Below are positions 35,452-45,247 of a stretch of 64,000 nucleotides of DNA, one piece after another. The notes beneath the pieces are model-generated. The model saw nothing but the letters and a program-made list of their open reading frames with translations. It ran no database searches and was not told the origin of the DNA. Positions within the stretch are counted from its first letter, which is position 1; the number at the start of each line of letters is the position of its first letter. The position numbers were made by a program, and so were the translations under genes. Location: positions 2,305,201 through 2,369,200 of the forward strand of contig NZ_LT671417.1 of assembly GCF_900128445.1 (NCBI RefSeq), in the 5' to 3' direction. Source of the stretch: Thermophilibacter provencensis (lineage in GTDB: Bacteria > Actinomycetota > Coriobacteriia > Coriobacteriales > Atopobiaceae).

Positions 35452-37260
35452 CTACGAGACGAACCACAGGGCGTCCTCCGGGCGGACCTCAAACCCCATG
35501 GCCCGCTCGAGCGCGAGCGACGCGTCGTTCTCCGGCCAGACCTCCGCCCACGGGAGCTCGCCGGCGGCGAGGTGCGCGGCGACCTTCGCCGCGGCGAGCG
35601 CCGTCCCCCAGCCCTCGCGCCGATGCCCCTCGAAGACCTCGAGCATGCCCATCGAGCCCTCCTCGTGCTCCCCTACGAAGCCCACGATCCTTCCCGCCTC
35701 GAAGCCGCCGAGGAACTTTCCCGCCTCGAGCGCCGCCTCCAGCTCGCCGGGGGCGAGGTACTCCGGGTGCGCGTAGCGCTCGCGCACCACGCCGGCATAG
35801 GCCGGCGTGAGCACGCGGATGTCGCGCGAGGGGTCGGTCGGGGGCTCGCCCCCGCGCCACACCACCACGTGGCAGGCGCGCTCCCGGCCCCCGAAGGCGC
35901 GGGCGACCTCGCGGGCGAGCGCGCGCTTGCCGCAGACGCAGGTGGTCCCCCCGGCGGCGCCAAGACAGGTGAGCGCCCGGCGCACGAGGCGGCGGCTCGG
36001 GCCCGCCACGATCCTCATGCCGCCCGAGAGGCCCACCACGACGGCGCCCTTCTCGGCGAGAAGGACCTGGCCCGCGCCCCGGCGCAGGCACTCTGCGAGC
36101 GGCAGCGCATCGTCGCCGTACCCCTCGGCGATCTGGAGCGCGCGCTCGCGGCGCGCCGCGGGGTCGTCGCGCGTGGCGTCGACGACGAAGGAGAGCCGCT
36201 CCGCCATCATCTCCTGGCCGAGGGGGCCGGGGTGGTCGGAGCCGTCGGCGAGCAGCTCCGGCAGGCGGTCCGCGTCAAGCAGCGGCGCAGCCTCCACAAG
36301 GCGCATCTGCGCGTGGGCCCCCGCGGCGGCGCGGACGATCGCGTCCACCTCCGCGGCGCAGCTCCTCGGGTGCGTGGGGTAGACGTCCTCGGTGTGCGGC
36401 GGGCAGGTGAGGACCCAGATCGGCGCGTCCGGGAACCCCTCGGCCAGCTCGTAGAGGTAGGTTCGCACGTCGCGCTCGACGCGCGCCGCCTGACAGGGCT
36501 CGTAGCGATAGTTCTCCCCGAACTCCACCACGACGCCCGCCGCGTCCACGCGCTCGGGGAGGCCGACGAGCGAGCCGGGCTGGAAGACCTGGCCGCCCAG
36601 GCCCTGGTTCACGAGGTCGAACCCCAGGTGCTCGGCGAGAAGCGCGCACCAGGAGCGCGAGGGGTCGCGCGCGACGAAGCCCTGCGCGACGGAGTCCCCC
36701 AGCACGACGAGCTGGCGACGAGCGGCCACGGGCTCGAGATAGGTCCCGTCGCAGGTGACGGCACGCACGGCACAGGAGGTGAGGCACGGCAGCCAGACCC
36801 GGACGTGATGGGGCTCGCCCATGCCGGGGAGGTGCTGGAGGCCGGGCTCGGGGCCGGACGCTGGGTCGTCGAGCAGCCACGTGATGAGGTTCTTCTCGTC
36901 AGGCAGGGCAAGCGGGAGGCGTCGGCCGTCGACGACGGCGGACACGCCGTCGAAGGGCGGCCGCGGGCCGTGCGGGTGGCGCTCGACGTCCGCGAGCACG
37001 GAGGCCGCGCCGCGCGGGGTGGGGTCCACGCGCACCTCGAGCGCGAGGCGGGTGGCGTCGGTCTCCATCTCGAGGCAGACGCCCGCCGTGGCCACCGCGA
37101 GCTGCCGGTAGAGCCCGGGGTGCCAGGCGCGGACGCTCCCCACGGCGCGCAGCTGCTCCGGCGCGAAGCGTGACGGCCGGACCCAGCCGTCCTTATCGGT
37201 TGTGAATCCGAGCGCGCCGTGGAGGAAACCCGACGCGCCGGCGCTCATCTCAAGGCCCAT
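35452..37260 (-). CDS. Fusion of an SGNH/GDSL esterase and a GNAT-like acetyltransferase
   Basis: 602 aa, no signal peptide. Residues 1-190 are a beta-rich region like the N-terminal module of carbohydrate esterases. From about 180 comes the SGNH hydrolase: VVLGDSVAQGFV (block I Ser), NQGLGGQVF (Gly), EFGENYR (Asn) and DGSDHPGPLG (catalytic Asp-His). The last 150 residues look like a GNAT acetyltransferase (GRIVGFVGEHEEGSMGMLEVFEGHRREGWGTAL with the acetyl-CoA loop, ending FEVRPEDALWFVS). Removing and adding acyl groups in one polypeptide is unusual. The ATG at 37260 has AGGGAG upstream. Confidence 0.85.
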   Translation of the reverse strand: MGLEMSAGASGFLHGALGFTTDKDGWVRPSRFAPEQLRAVGSVRAWHPGLYRQLAVATAGVCLEMETDATRLALEVRVDPTPRGAASVLADVERHPHGPRPPFDGVSAVVDGRRLPLALPDEKNLITWLLDDPASGPEPGLQHLPGMGEPHHVRVWLPCLTSCAVRAVTCDGTYLEPVAARRQLVVLGDSVAQGFVARDPSRSWCALLAEHLGFDLVNQGLGGQVFQPGSLVGLPERVDAAGVVVEFGENYRYEPCQAARVERDVRTYLYELAEGFPDAPIWVLTCPPHTEDVYPTHPRSCAAEVDAIVRAAAGAHAQMRLVEAAPLLDADRLPELLADGSDHPGPLGQEMMAERLSFVVDATRDDPAARRERALQIAEGYGDDALPLAECLRRGAGQVLLAEKGAVVVGLSGGMRIVAGPSRRLVRRALTCLGAAGGTTCVCGKRALAREVARAFGGRERACHVVVWRGGEPPTDPSRDIRVLTPAYAGVVRERYAHPEYLAPGELEAALEAGKFLGGFEAGRIVGFVGEHEEGSMGMLEVFEGHRREGWGTALAAAKVAAHLAAGELPWAEVWPENDASLALERAMGFEVRPEDALWFVS

Positions 37261-37375
37261 GCTCCCTCTTGCGAATCAGCGTCGATTGCGGCCTGACCAT
37301 TGTGGCACATGTGGCCCGAGGGGCGTCCCCGCACGGTCTGGATGCCTGGGGCCGGGCGCGCGGAGCCCCCGGCGG

Positions 37376-38149
37376 CTACTCGCCCTCCAGGACCGGCTCG
37401 TAGAACTCCTCCTCGTCTTCGAGCCTGAGGACGAGCACCTGCCCCAGGCCCGCGCCCGCAGCGGCGGCGCTGTCCACGTCCCAGCGGTCCGCGCCCACGC
37501 GCACCATCCGGGCGAGCCCGTCTGCCCCCACGGCCGGGCGGTCCACCTCGTGGGCCATGCGCTCGAGGTAGGGGGTCGGGGTGTGACCCGCCACGATGAC
37601 GGGGCCGCGCGCGTCCCCGCCCGAGAGCCCCTCGGCGGCCCCCCAGAAGTCCTCCCTGATCCACGTGAGGTCCTCGGGGTCCTGCGACGAGAAGAACGTC
37701 TCCACGGCGGCGTCCCCCCACGCCTCCGGCGTGACGTGGCCGAGCCGCACGCCGGCGTGCACGAAGAGGAAGAGGCGCCCCGCGACGCGCGCGCTCGACC
37801 AGCGCGGCAGCCCGGCGACCCACCCGAGCAGCTCGCTCGCCTCGTCGTCCTCGACCTCGGAGAGGCCCGCGGAGGTCATGGCTCCGCCGTTGAGCCCCCA
37901 GTTCATGGCGGCGAGGCCGTCCCCCGGGTTGTTCACGCAGTCAATCATGAGGTCCTCGTGGTTGCCCATGAGGACGGTCACGTTGGGCAGGCCCCGCACG
38001 ACCCGCAGGACGCCCACCGGGTCCGGCCCGCGGTCGATCATGTCGCCCAGGCAGAAGAAGCGGTCGTCCTCGGAGGGGGACACGCGGTCGAGGGCGCGCT
38101 CGAGCGCGGCGCGGTGACCGTGCACGTCCGAGAACACGTATGTAGCCAT
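37376..38149 (-). CDS. PPP-type metallophosphoesterase
   Basis: 257 aa. Metal motifs are all seen: FSDVHGH (D-x-H), CLGDMIDRGPD (GDxxDRG), MGNHEDLM (GNHE), LFVHAGVR and VAGHTPTPY. It resembles bacterial serine/threonine phosphatases and diadenosine tetraphosphatases; the substrate is unknown. It stands alone, 115 nt ahead of the SGNH-GNAT gene. Confidence 0.92.
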   Translation of the reverse strand: MATYVFSDVHGHRAALERALDRVSPSEDDRFFCLGDMIDRGPDPVGVLRVVRGLPNVTVLMGNHEDLMIDCVNNPGDGLAAMNWGLNGGAMTSAGLSEVEDDEASELLGWVAGLPRWSSARVAGRLFLFVHAGVRLGHVTPEAWGDAAVETFFSSQDPEDLTWIREDFWGAAEGLSGGDARGPVIVAGHTPTPYLERMAHEVDRPAVGADGLARMVRVGADRWDVDSAAAAGAGLGQVLVLRLEDEEEFYEPVLEGE

Positions 38150-38260
38150 CTCGGGCCCTCCCTGACCGAATCCTGTGCGGGGCGCACCACCCCTCCCGCT
38201 AGCCTACACCCTCGCCGTCCCGGGTGAGCCCCGCGGGCGGGCGAGCGGTCGGAGCATGGC

Positions 38261-38806
38261 CTAGGAGCGTCGCGTTTTGCGGCGCGAGCGGCGCATCCTG
38301 AGCACCCAGGCGGGCGAGGAGCCGACCTCGATGACGCGGGCGGGAAGATGGCCCTCCCCCGCCGCGCGCACCACCGAGACCACCTCGCGCATGGTCGGCT
38401 CGAGGCGGGCGCCCTTGAGGCGGCACTCCCACACCACCACGACCGTCCATCCCGCCTCCACGAGCCGGGCGCTGTCGCGCGCGTCACGGGCGCGGTTGCG
38501 CGCGAACTTGTCCTGCCAGAAGGCAGAGTGCGTCTTGGGGCGCGAGGGGGAGCAGTGGGGGCAGCGGTGCCAGAAGCACCCGTGCACGAAGATGGCCACG
38601 CGACGCCCGGGGAAGCACACGTCCGGGCGGCCCGGCGCCTTCTTCCAGTGGAGCCTATAGCCCGTGAGCCCCGCCTCCCGCAGCGCGGCGCGCACCTTGA
38701 GCTCAGGCTTGGTGTCCTTGCTCCGGTTTGCCTGCATGACGTGACGGGTGGCCTCCGATGAGGCGGGCGGGGTGTCCGGGCGCGGTCGTGCGGCGCGCGC
38801 TACCAC
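38261..38806 (-). CDS. vsr: Very short patch repair (Vsr) endonuclease
   Basis: 181 aa. Vsr nicks next to T:G mismatches that arise when 5-methylcytosine deaminates. The family motifs are clear: RSKDTKPELKVRAALREAG, LPGRPD-type KAPGRPDVCFPGRRVAIFVHG with the catalytic Asp, CFWHRCPHC, and KFARNRARDARDSARLVEAGW. The GTG at 38806 overlaps the end of the upstream gene by 7 nt. No cytosine methyltransferase is nearby, although vsr normally accompanies one. Confidence 0.95.
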   Translation of the reverse strand: MVARAARPRPDTPPASSEATRHVMQANRSKDTKPELKVRAALREAGLTGYRLHWKKAPGRPDVCFPGRRVAIFVHGCFWHRCPHCSPSRPKTHSAFWQDKFARNRARDARDSARLVEAGWTVVVVWECRLKGARLEPTMREVVSVVRAAGEGHLPARVIEVGSSPAWVLRMRRSRRKTRRS

Positions 38807-39765
38807 GTGAAGGGCGCGTCCGGCGCCGAGGGAGCCCCCTCGAAGCTGAGGTCGCCCGTGAGCTCGCGCATGGCGGCGAGGTCGATGTCCGGCGAGCAGA
38901 GCCCTGGGATGACCTCGCCCACCCGGCCGCGGGCCCTTGCCCAGAGGTCCCAGAAGCCGTCCTCGCTGACCTCGCCCGTGAAGGGGTTCTCCCAGGCGCC
39001 GTGCTCGCGGTTGTCGAAGGCGGAGCGGGTGTCGGCCCGGTCGCGGTGCGACATCGCGCAGACGAGCGAGAAGGGCGTGCGGCCGAGAGCCCGCTCGAGG
39101 GTGCCGATGACCGCGCGCTTGCGGCCGCCCGGCGAGTCGAAGACGCGCTGCACCAGGCGGAACTCAATCGCCGCCGTGGAGAAGGTCCTCGGATCGATGG
39201 CCTTGCCGTAGACCCACAGGGCAACGTAGAAGTACACCTTGTCCACGGCCGCAAGCACCTCATGGCTCGCGGCGAGCGTGCGGGCGTGGGGGCGATACGT
39301 CGCGACCGTCTGGCCGGTGAGCGAGAAGAGCACGGCCTCGTCGAGGTCGCGCTCGATCTCCGCATGGACCTTCGAGGCGGCGCGCTCGTCGAGCCCCTCC
39401 ACGCCCGCGTCGCAGATGCCGTTCTGCCAGTGGTAGACGAGGGGGTGCACGGTGGAGTCGAGCAGCCAGTGGCAGGCGAAGCCGGCCACGTAGGCCCGCG
39501 CGAGGGTGCGCTCGCGGCCCTCGAGGCCGGCGGCGGCCTCGCGCATGGCGAGCAGCAGAAGCGCCGGGCGCGCCGCGTGCATGGCGTTGCCGAGCGGCGA
39601 CCACTTGCGCATGAGCGGATCGATCACCAGGTAGAAGAGGGGGTCCGGCCCCTGGTTGCCCAGGAGGAACGCGTCGGTCTCGTCATCTGTCCTGAAGCCG
39701 AGCAGGTCCCGTACCTCGTCGAGGGACTCCCGGCCAAAGAGGTCGTGCGTGAGGATCGCGGGCAT
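38800..39765 (-). CDS. Zinc-dependent phospholipase C-like family protein
   Basis: 321 aa. It starts MPAILTHDLFG and carries the histidine/aspartate pattern of the family (LLGNQGPDPLFY, GNAMHAARP, GFACHWLLDSTVHPLVYHW, and KVHAEIERDLDEAVLF). The substrate is not known; relatives are predicted metal-dependent lipid or nucleic acid phosphodiesterases. No signal peptide is seen. The ATG at 39765 has AAAGG upstream; the frame extends upstream without support. It overlaps vsr. Confidence 0.8.
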   Translation of the reverse strand: MPAILTHDLFGRESLDEVRDLLGFRTDDETDAFLLGNQGPDPLFYLVIDPLMRKWSPLGNAMHAARPALLLLAMREAAAGLEGRERTLARAYVAGFACHWLLDSTVHPLVYHWQNGICDAGVEGLDERAASKVHAEIERDLDEAVLFSLTGQTVATYRPHARTLAASHEVLAAVDKVYFYVALWVYGKAIDPRTFSTAAIEFRLVQRVFDSPGGRKRAVIGTLERALGRTPFSLVCAMSHRDRADTRSAFDNREHGAWENPFTGEVSEDGFWDLWARARGRVGEVIPGLCSPDIDLAAMRELTGDLSFEGAPSAPDAPFTW

Positions 39766-39984
39766 GGCGCGCCTTTCGTCGTGTGTGCTCACCCGATTAT
39801 GCCACGCGGCCGCGCCGGAGGGTCGCGCCATCGGCGTCGGGTTTGTTTGCCTCACGCGGCGCGCGTGCCATGCAAGCCAGGCGCCCATGGCGCGGCCCGG
39901 CCGCTTTTACGCACTTCTTACCGCCCGCATGCCCCGCGCTCGACTACCATGGAAACGCTGCGTCGCCACAACGGGAGGAGCCTC

Positions 39985-41211
39985 ATGGCTAGCCAGAAGA
40001 TGACCAGGGCAGAGAAGAGCTGGATTGTCTACGACGTGGGCAACTCCGCGCTCGTTCTTCTCGCCACGAGCGTGATCCCGATCTACTTCTCCTCCCTCTC
40101 CCCCGACGGCGGGGTCGTGGTGGCGTGGAGCTATGCCGAGACGGTGGCGTCCCTCATCATCGCGCTGCTCATGCCCGTGCTGGGGTCGATTGCGGACATG
40201 CAGGGCATGAAGAAGAGGTTCATCGTCGGCTGCGTGGGCACGGGCGTGGTGGCCACGGTGGCGCTCGGCTTTGTGACCGCGGCCCTGGCGTTTCTGATCA
40301 TCTACGTCATCTCCTCGGTGGCGCTGAACTCCTCGATGGTCTTCTACGACGCGCTGCTGGTCGACACCACGACCGACGACCGCATGGACGAGATCTCCTC
40401 CCAGGGCTACGCCTGGGGCTATATCGGCAGCTGCGTGCCCTTCATCGCGTGCCTGGGCGTGGTCCTGGGCTACGAGGCGCTGGGCATCGCCCTGCAGACC
40501 GCCATGCAGATTGCGTTCATCATCACCGGCGCGTGGTGGGCCGTCTTCACCGTCCCGCTGCTCAAGAACGTCCAGCAGAGGCACTTCAAGCCGCGCGAGC
40601 CGCACGCCGTCTCCCGCGCCATCCGCGGCCTCGCGGGGACGCTGCGCGAGATTTGGGCCAACCGCGCCATCCGCTACTACATGATCGCGTACTTCTTCTA
40701 CATCGACGGCGTGCACACCATCATCAAGCTCTCGACGAGCTACGGAACCGAGCTGGGGATCGACTCCACGCAGCTCGTGCTTGCGCTCTTGGTCACGCAG
40801 TTCGTGGCGTTCCCGAGCGCCATCATCTACGGGCGCCTCTCGTCCAGGTACGGCACGCGCCGCATGCTTCTCATCGCGATCGCGGCCTACTTTGGCATCA
40901 CCCTCTTCGCCGCGTTCTTCCTGCGCTCGGCCGCCGAGTTCTGGTTCCTGGCCATCCTCGTGGGCATGTTCCAGGGCGGCATCCAGGCGCTCAGCCGCTC
41001 CGAGTTCGGCAAGCTCTGCCCCAAGGAGCGCGCCAACGAGTACTTCGGCTTCTTCGACATCTTTGGCAAGTACGCCGCCATCCTGGGCACGTTCCTCGTG
41101 GGCACGTTCACCGCGCTCACCGGCAACTCCAGCCTCGGCGTGCTCTCGATCGCGGTGCTCTTCGTCGTGGGGTTCGTCGTGATGCTGCGCGTCCCGGAGC
41201 GCACGGCGTAG
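39985..41211 (+). CDS. MFS transporter of the UMF1/Atg22 type
   Basis: 408 aa with about twelve membrane segments. The start MASQKMTRAEKSWIVYDVGNSALVLL, the loop LMPVLGSIADMQGMKKRF and the GYIGSCVPFI segment are typical of UMF1-type major facilitator proteins; QALSRSEFGKLCPKERANEYFGFFDIFGK is the second-half signature. The cargo is unknown. GGGAGGAG precedes the ATG. It is the first plus-strand gene of the window and is divergent from the phospholipase-like gene. Confidence 0.92.
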   Translation: MASQKMTRAEKSWIVYDVGNSALVLLATSVIPIYFSSLSPDGGVVVAWSYAETVASLIIALLMPVLGSIADMQGMKKRFIVGCVGTGVVATVALGFVTAALAFLIIYVISSVALNSSMVFYDALLVDTTTDDRMDEISSQGYAWGYIGSCVPFIACLGVVLGYEALGIALQTAMQIAFIITGAWWAVFTVPLLKNVQQRHFKPREPHAVSRAIRGLAGTLREIWANRAIRYYMIAYFFYIDGVHTIIKLSTSYGTELGIDSTQLVLALLVTQFVAFPSAIIYGRLSSRYGTRRMLLIAIAAYFGITLFAAFFLRSAAEFWFLAILVGMFQGGIQALSRSEFGKLCPKERANEYFGFFDIFGKYAAILGTFLVGTFTALTGNSSLGVLSIAVLFVVGFVVMLRVPERTA

Positions 41212-41640
41212 GCCTGGCCGGCCGCGGCATGGTCCGGGAGGCACGCGCAATCTCGCCTTTTCAGCAATCCCCGCTTGCGCGTCCTCCTGAAGATGCGTAG
41301 ACGGGGATTTCCCATACATCTGCATGCATTTTCTAGATTACGCGTCATCTAGTTAGATATTTTGCACGCGTAATTTGAGATGTCCGAAAACCGCAGTCCG
41401 CGCATCCTCACGCGGCCGCCCGCATCAACACCGCCTGTAAACGTGTAGTTCCTAAGAATCCGCAAGCTCTCGCGCAAACAGGCGAAACACGCCTCACGTT
41501 CTCTCGCAGGAGCCCCACCTCGCCCTAAACCGCCCGCACCCCCCTCGCGGAAAGCCTGCCGCACGCCCAGGGGAATGGAATCGTCAGCTTCGTGAAAGCC
41601 CCCTCTGCTAGCCTCCCGTCACCACGAAGAGAGGAGGCTC
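41212..41640 (+). other. Gene-free stretch before the predicted nuclease gene
   Basis: 429 bp. It holds the left flanking repeat (41360-41396) and, just ahead of it, an ATTACGCG...CGCGTAAT inverted repeat (about 41337-41374). The part around 41300-41400 is unusually AT-rich. No credible gene is present; the short minus-strand frame here lacks a ribosome site. No strong promoter for the gene at 41641 could be picked. Confidence 0.5.
41360..41396 (+). repeat. Left copy of the direct repeat flanking the predicted nuclease gene
   Basis: Starts TTTTGCACGCGTAAT and ends CCGAAAACCGCAG. It matches 42860-42896 at 29 of 37 positions in the same orientation, and a TAGTT lies 10-12 nt upstream in both copies. 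It contains the TTTGCACGCG half of the TTTGCNCGNGCAAA palindrome. Confidence 0.8.
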
Positions 41641-42750
41641 ATGGACATCTTCCTTGCGCACGAGGACTCCCTGAAGGTATTACGCCACGCCCGAAGAACA
41701 GAGGACCTTGCGCTGATTCCCGCGGACAGGGAGGAGATCCACCGCGACCATGGTCGGATCGACGCCTCGAGCCTGACCTCCGCTCTTCCCGAAGGCATCC
41801 TCGCGCCCACGCGCATGCAGCCCGTCTCCCTGCGCTTTGCGGACGATGCGTCCCGCAGCCAGTGCGGCATCGTCCGAGCGGTCCCCAACCTCGCCCGCCT
41901 GCCCGACAGCTCGTACCTGGAGCTCATCAGCTCGACAGGAGGACCGCCCCCCACTGCGGCAGGGGAGCCCGTTCACGTGTTTGTCGAGGCGGCCGGGCTC
42001 TCGCTCCTCAGCGCTGCCCAATCCCTCGGCAAGCTGGTCCGCAGGGGGCGCCTCACGAGAAACGCCGCACTCGTCCGCCTCAGCGGTTTTCTCATGGAGC
42101 TCTGCGGCTCGTACGCGCGCGACCCCCTCTCCCCCGCCTCGGGCGAGGTCGTCTATGACCTTCCCCCGGTCTCCTCAGTCGCCGAGGCAGCGTCGTTCCT
42201 CGAATCAGCGAGCGGCCTTCATGGTCACACACTCGCGCGCATGGCAGCTGGATATGCCAACGACGGCTCGGGCTCCACCATGGAGACGCTGTGGTATCAC
42301 GCGTTCTGCCTTCCGCCGCGCCTCGGCGGCATGCACCTTCAAAGGCCCCTCCAGAACGTCCCTCTGGAATGGCCCGACGAGGTCAGCGCGCTCGTCAGCC
42401 ACCAGACCATGCGCCCCGACTTCTACTGGGCGCTCTACCGCGCGGCATGCGAGCACCAGGGGAAGGACCATGCGAGCGAGGAGGCGCTGGCCGAGGACTG
42501 CAATCGGGCACGAGACTACGAGCTGTGCGGCATCGACTACTTCCCCGTGACCAAGAAGGACGCGCACAGCGAGAAGGCCGTCCGGGCGTTTCTCGCCCAG
42601 CTCGTTGAGAAGTTCGCACCGTACGAAGGCCCGTCCTTCAAGCGAAGGATGCGGCAGCGCCTCGATGACCCTGACGTCGTTCTGGCACGAAGCGTCCTTC
42701 TCTCCCAGCTGATGCCGGCATCACAGCGCTGGCATGACGAGGATGCGTAA
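41641..42750 (+). CDS. Predicted Vsr/DUF559-like endonuclease fold protein
   Basis: 369 aa, no signal or membrane segment. The N-terminal 190 residues are unrecognised. The C-terminal part has the layout of DUF559/Vsr-like nucleases seen in Coriobacteria: STMETLWYHAFCLPPRLGG (212-230), LQNVPLEWPDEV, then MRPDFYWALYRAACEHQGKDH (257-277) where the family usually has a (R/C)PD-x-(Y/F)W ... EYDG pattern, then NRARDYELCGIDYFPVTKKD. Possible catalytic residues are D260 and E271; the usual EYDG is EHQG here, so activity is uncertain. A strong GAGGAGG ribosome site precedes the ATG. It lies alone between two diverged direct repeats. Confidence 0.6.
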   Translation: MDIFLAHEDSLKVLRHARRTEDLALIPADREEIHRDHGRIDASSLTSALPEGILAPTRMQPVSLRFADDASRSQCGIVRAVPNLARLPDSSYLELISSTGGPPPTAAGEPVHVFVEAAGLSLLSAAQSLGKLVRRGRLTRNAALVRLSGFLMELCGSYARDPLSPASGEVVYDLPPVSSVAEAASFLESASGLHGHTLARMAAGYANDGSGSTMETLWYHAFCLPPRLGGMHLQRPLQNVPLEWPDEVSALVSHQTMRPDFYWALYRAACEHQGKDHASEEALAEDCNRARDYELCGIDYFPVTKKDAHSEKAVRAFLAQLVEKFAPYEGPSFKRRMRQRLDDPDVVLARSVLLSQLMPASQRWHDEDA

Positions 42751-42859
42751 ATCCCGATTGGTGGACATTGGAGTTTCCGCGTCCTTCTCGGCACGCGCAT
42801 CTTCAGATTTGCGGCCAAATGGGGCCCTCATTCCAAGTTGCGCATGCGGTAGTTCAAAG

Positions 42860-42896
42860 TTTTGCACGCGCAAACTGCAATGTGCGAAAACCCCGG
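42860..42896 (+). repeat. Right copy of the direct repeat flanking the predicted nuclease gene
   Basis: Starts TTTTGCACGCGCAAACT and ends GCGAAAACCCCGG, 29/37 identical to 41360-41396. It contains the full palindrome TTTGCACGCGCAAA (42861-42874). An AGTTGCGC 32 nt upstream forms an inverted pair with GCGCAAACT, as in the left copy. Confidence 0.8.
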
Positions 42897-42944
42897 AATA
42901 CGCATGGCGAGAAGGACGAGGACAGACGGGCCGGCGAGAAGAAC

Positions 42945-42986
42945 GGGCGGGGCCCGGACGCCCCAGGGGACGTCCGGACCCCGCCC
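42945..42986 (-). terminator. Terminator-like hairpin of argD
   Basis: A 16-bp stem (GGGCGGGGCCCGGACG / CGTCCGGACCCCGCCC, one mismatch) with a 10-nt loop lies 26 nt after argD. On the minus strand it is followed directly by GTTCTTCTCG, a pyrimidine-rich tail that is the complement of the CGAGAAGAAC motif. Confidence 0.75.
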
Positions 42987-43012
42987 GAGATGGCAGTGAT
43001 GCGAGCGAAGGC

Positions 43013-44281
<1,269 letters not shown>

Positions 44282-44296
44282 GGGACATCCTTTCCC

Positions 44297-45178
44297 CTAG
44301 GCATTGTCCTGCGTGAACATGGTACCGCAGCCCGCGTCGGTGAAGATCTCCAATAGCAGCGAATGCGGGAAGGTTCCGTTGAGAATGACGACCTCGGAGA
44401 CGCCCGCGTCGAGGGCCTCGGCGATGGAGCGGATCTTGGGCAGCATGCCGCCGTCGAGCGTGCCGGAGTCGAGCAGATCGTGGGTCTCGGAGCGCGTGAG
44501 GCTCTGGATGAGCGAGTCCTCGTCGGCGACGTCGCCGTAGAGGCCGTCGACGTCCGTGAGGTAGATGAGCTTGTCGGCGCCCATGGCCTCGGCAATCTTG
44601 CCGGCCGCCACGTCCGCGTTGATGTTGAAGAAGCCGTCCGGCGCGCACCCCACCGTGGCGACCACGGGAATGTAGCCGTCCTCGAGGATGGTCTCGATGA
44701 GGCTCGGGTCCACCTCGCGGATGCGGCCCACGCGGCCGAGCTCGGGGTCGATCTGCTCGGCCTTCAGGGTCTTGCCGTCCGCGCCGGAGATGCCCACGGC
44801 GTTGTGCCCGTACTCGTTGAGCGCCCAGACGAGGTCCTGGTTGACCTTGCCCACCAGCACCTCGCGCACGGCCTCCATCGTGGCGTCGTCGGTCACGCGC
44901 AGGCCGCCCTTGAAGGTGACGGGGAGCCCCAGCGCCTTCACGTGCGAGCTGATGGCCTTGCCGCCGCCGTGCACGAGCACGATGCGGATGCCCAGCAGCT
45001 TGAGCATCTCGATATCCGCCACGACCTGGCGGCAGAGCTCGGGGTTCTCCATGGCCGATCCGCCGTACTTGATGACAAAGGTCTTGCCTGCCATGCGGTG
45101 GATCCACGGCAGGGCCTCGTTCAGGACGTCGACCTTCGAGGACGCGCGCTCGCGCTCCTGCCTGTCGCGCTGCTTCAT
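44297..45178 (-). CDS. argB: Acetylglutamate kinase
   Basis: 293 aa. It phosphorylates N-acetylglutamate. Motifs: FVIKYGGSAM, VLVHGGGKAI, NAVGISGADGKTLKAE, NINADVAAGKIAEAMGADKLIYLTDVDGLY and LDGGMLPKIRSIAEAL. There is an N-terminal helix of about 20 residues (RQERERASSKVDVLNEALP), a feature often seen in arginine-inhibited hexameric forms; inhibition is inference. Third in argCJBD. Confidence 0.96.
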   Translation of the reverse strand: MKQRDRQERERASSKVDVLNEALPWIHRMAGKTFVIKYGGSAMENPELCRQVVADIEMLKLLGIRIVLVHGGGKAISSHVKALGLPVTFKGGLRVTDDATMEAVREVLVGKVNQDLVWALNEYGHNAVGISGADGKTLKAEQIDPELGRVGRIREVDPSLIETILEDGYIPVVATVGCAPDGFFNINADVAAGKIAEAMGADKLIYLTDVDGLYGDVADEDSLIQSLTRSETHDLLDSGTLDGGMLPKIRSIAEALDAGVSEVVILNGTFPHSLLLEIFTDAGCGTMFTQDNA

Positions 45179-45219
45179 GGTTGCTCCTTTAGACTTGCTG
45201 GAGAGAAGAACGTGGGGTC

Positions 45220-45235
45220 GTCCGCGGCCGCGGAC
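45220..45235. repeat. Palindrome between argJ and argB
   Basis: Perfect 16-bp palindrome GTCCGCGGCCGCGGAC in the 69-nt gap. On the minus strand it is followed after 9 nt by GTTCTTCTC. It may act as an attenuating hairpin inside the arg operon. Confidence 0.5.
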
Positions 45236-45247
45236 CCATACGGGGCG

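Noticed and set aside
41349-41564. Small minus-strand gene in the gap before the predicted nuclease
   Set aside because: No ribosome site, low-complexity N terminus and overlap with the flanking repeat.
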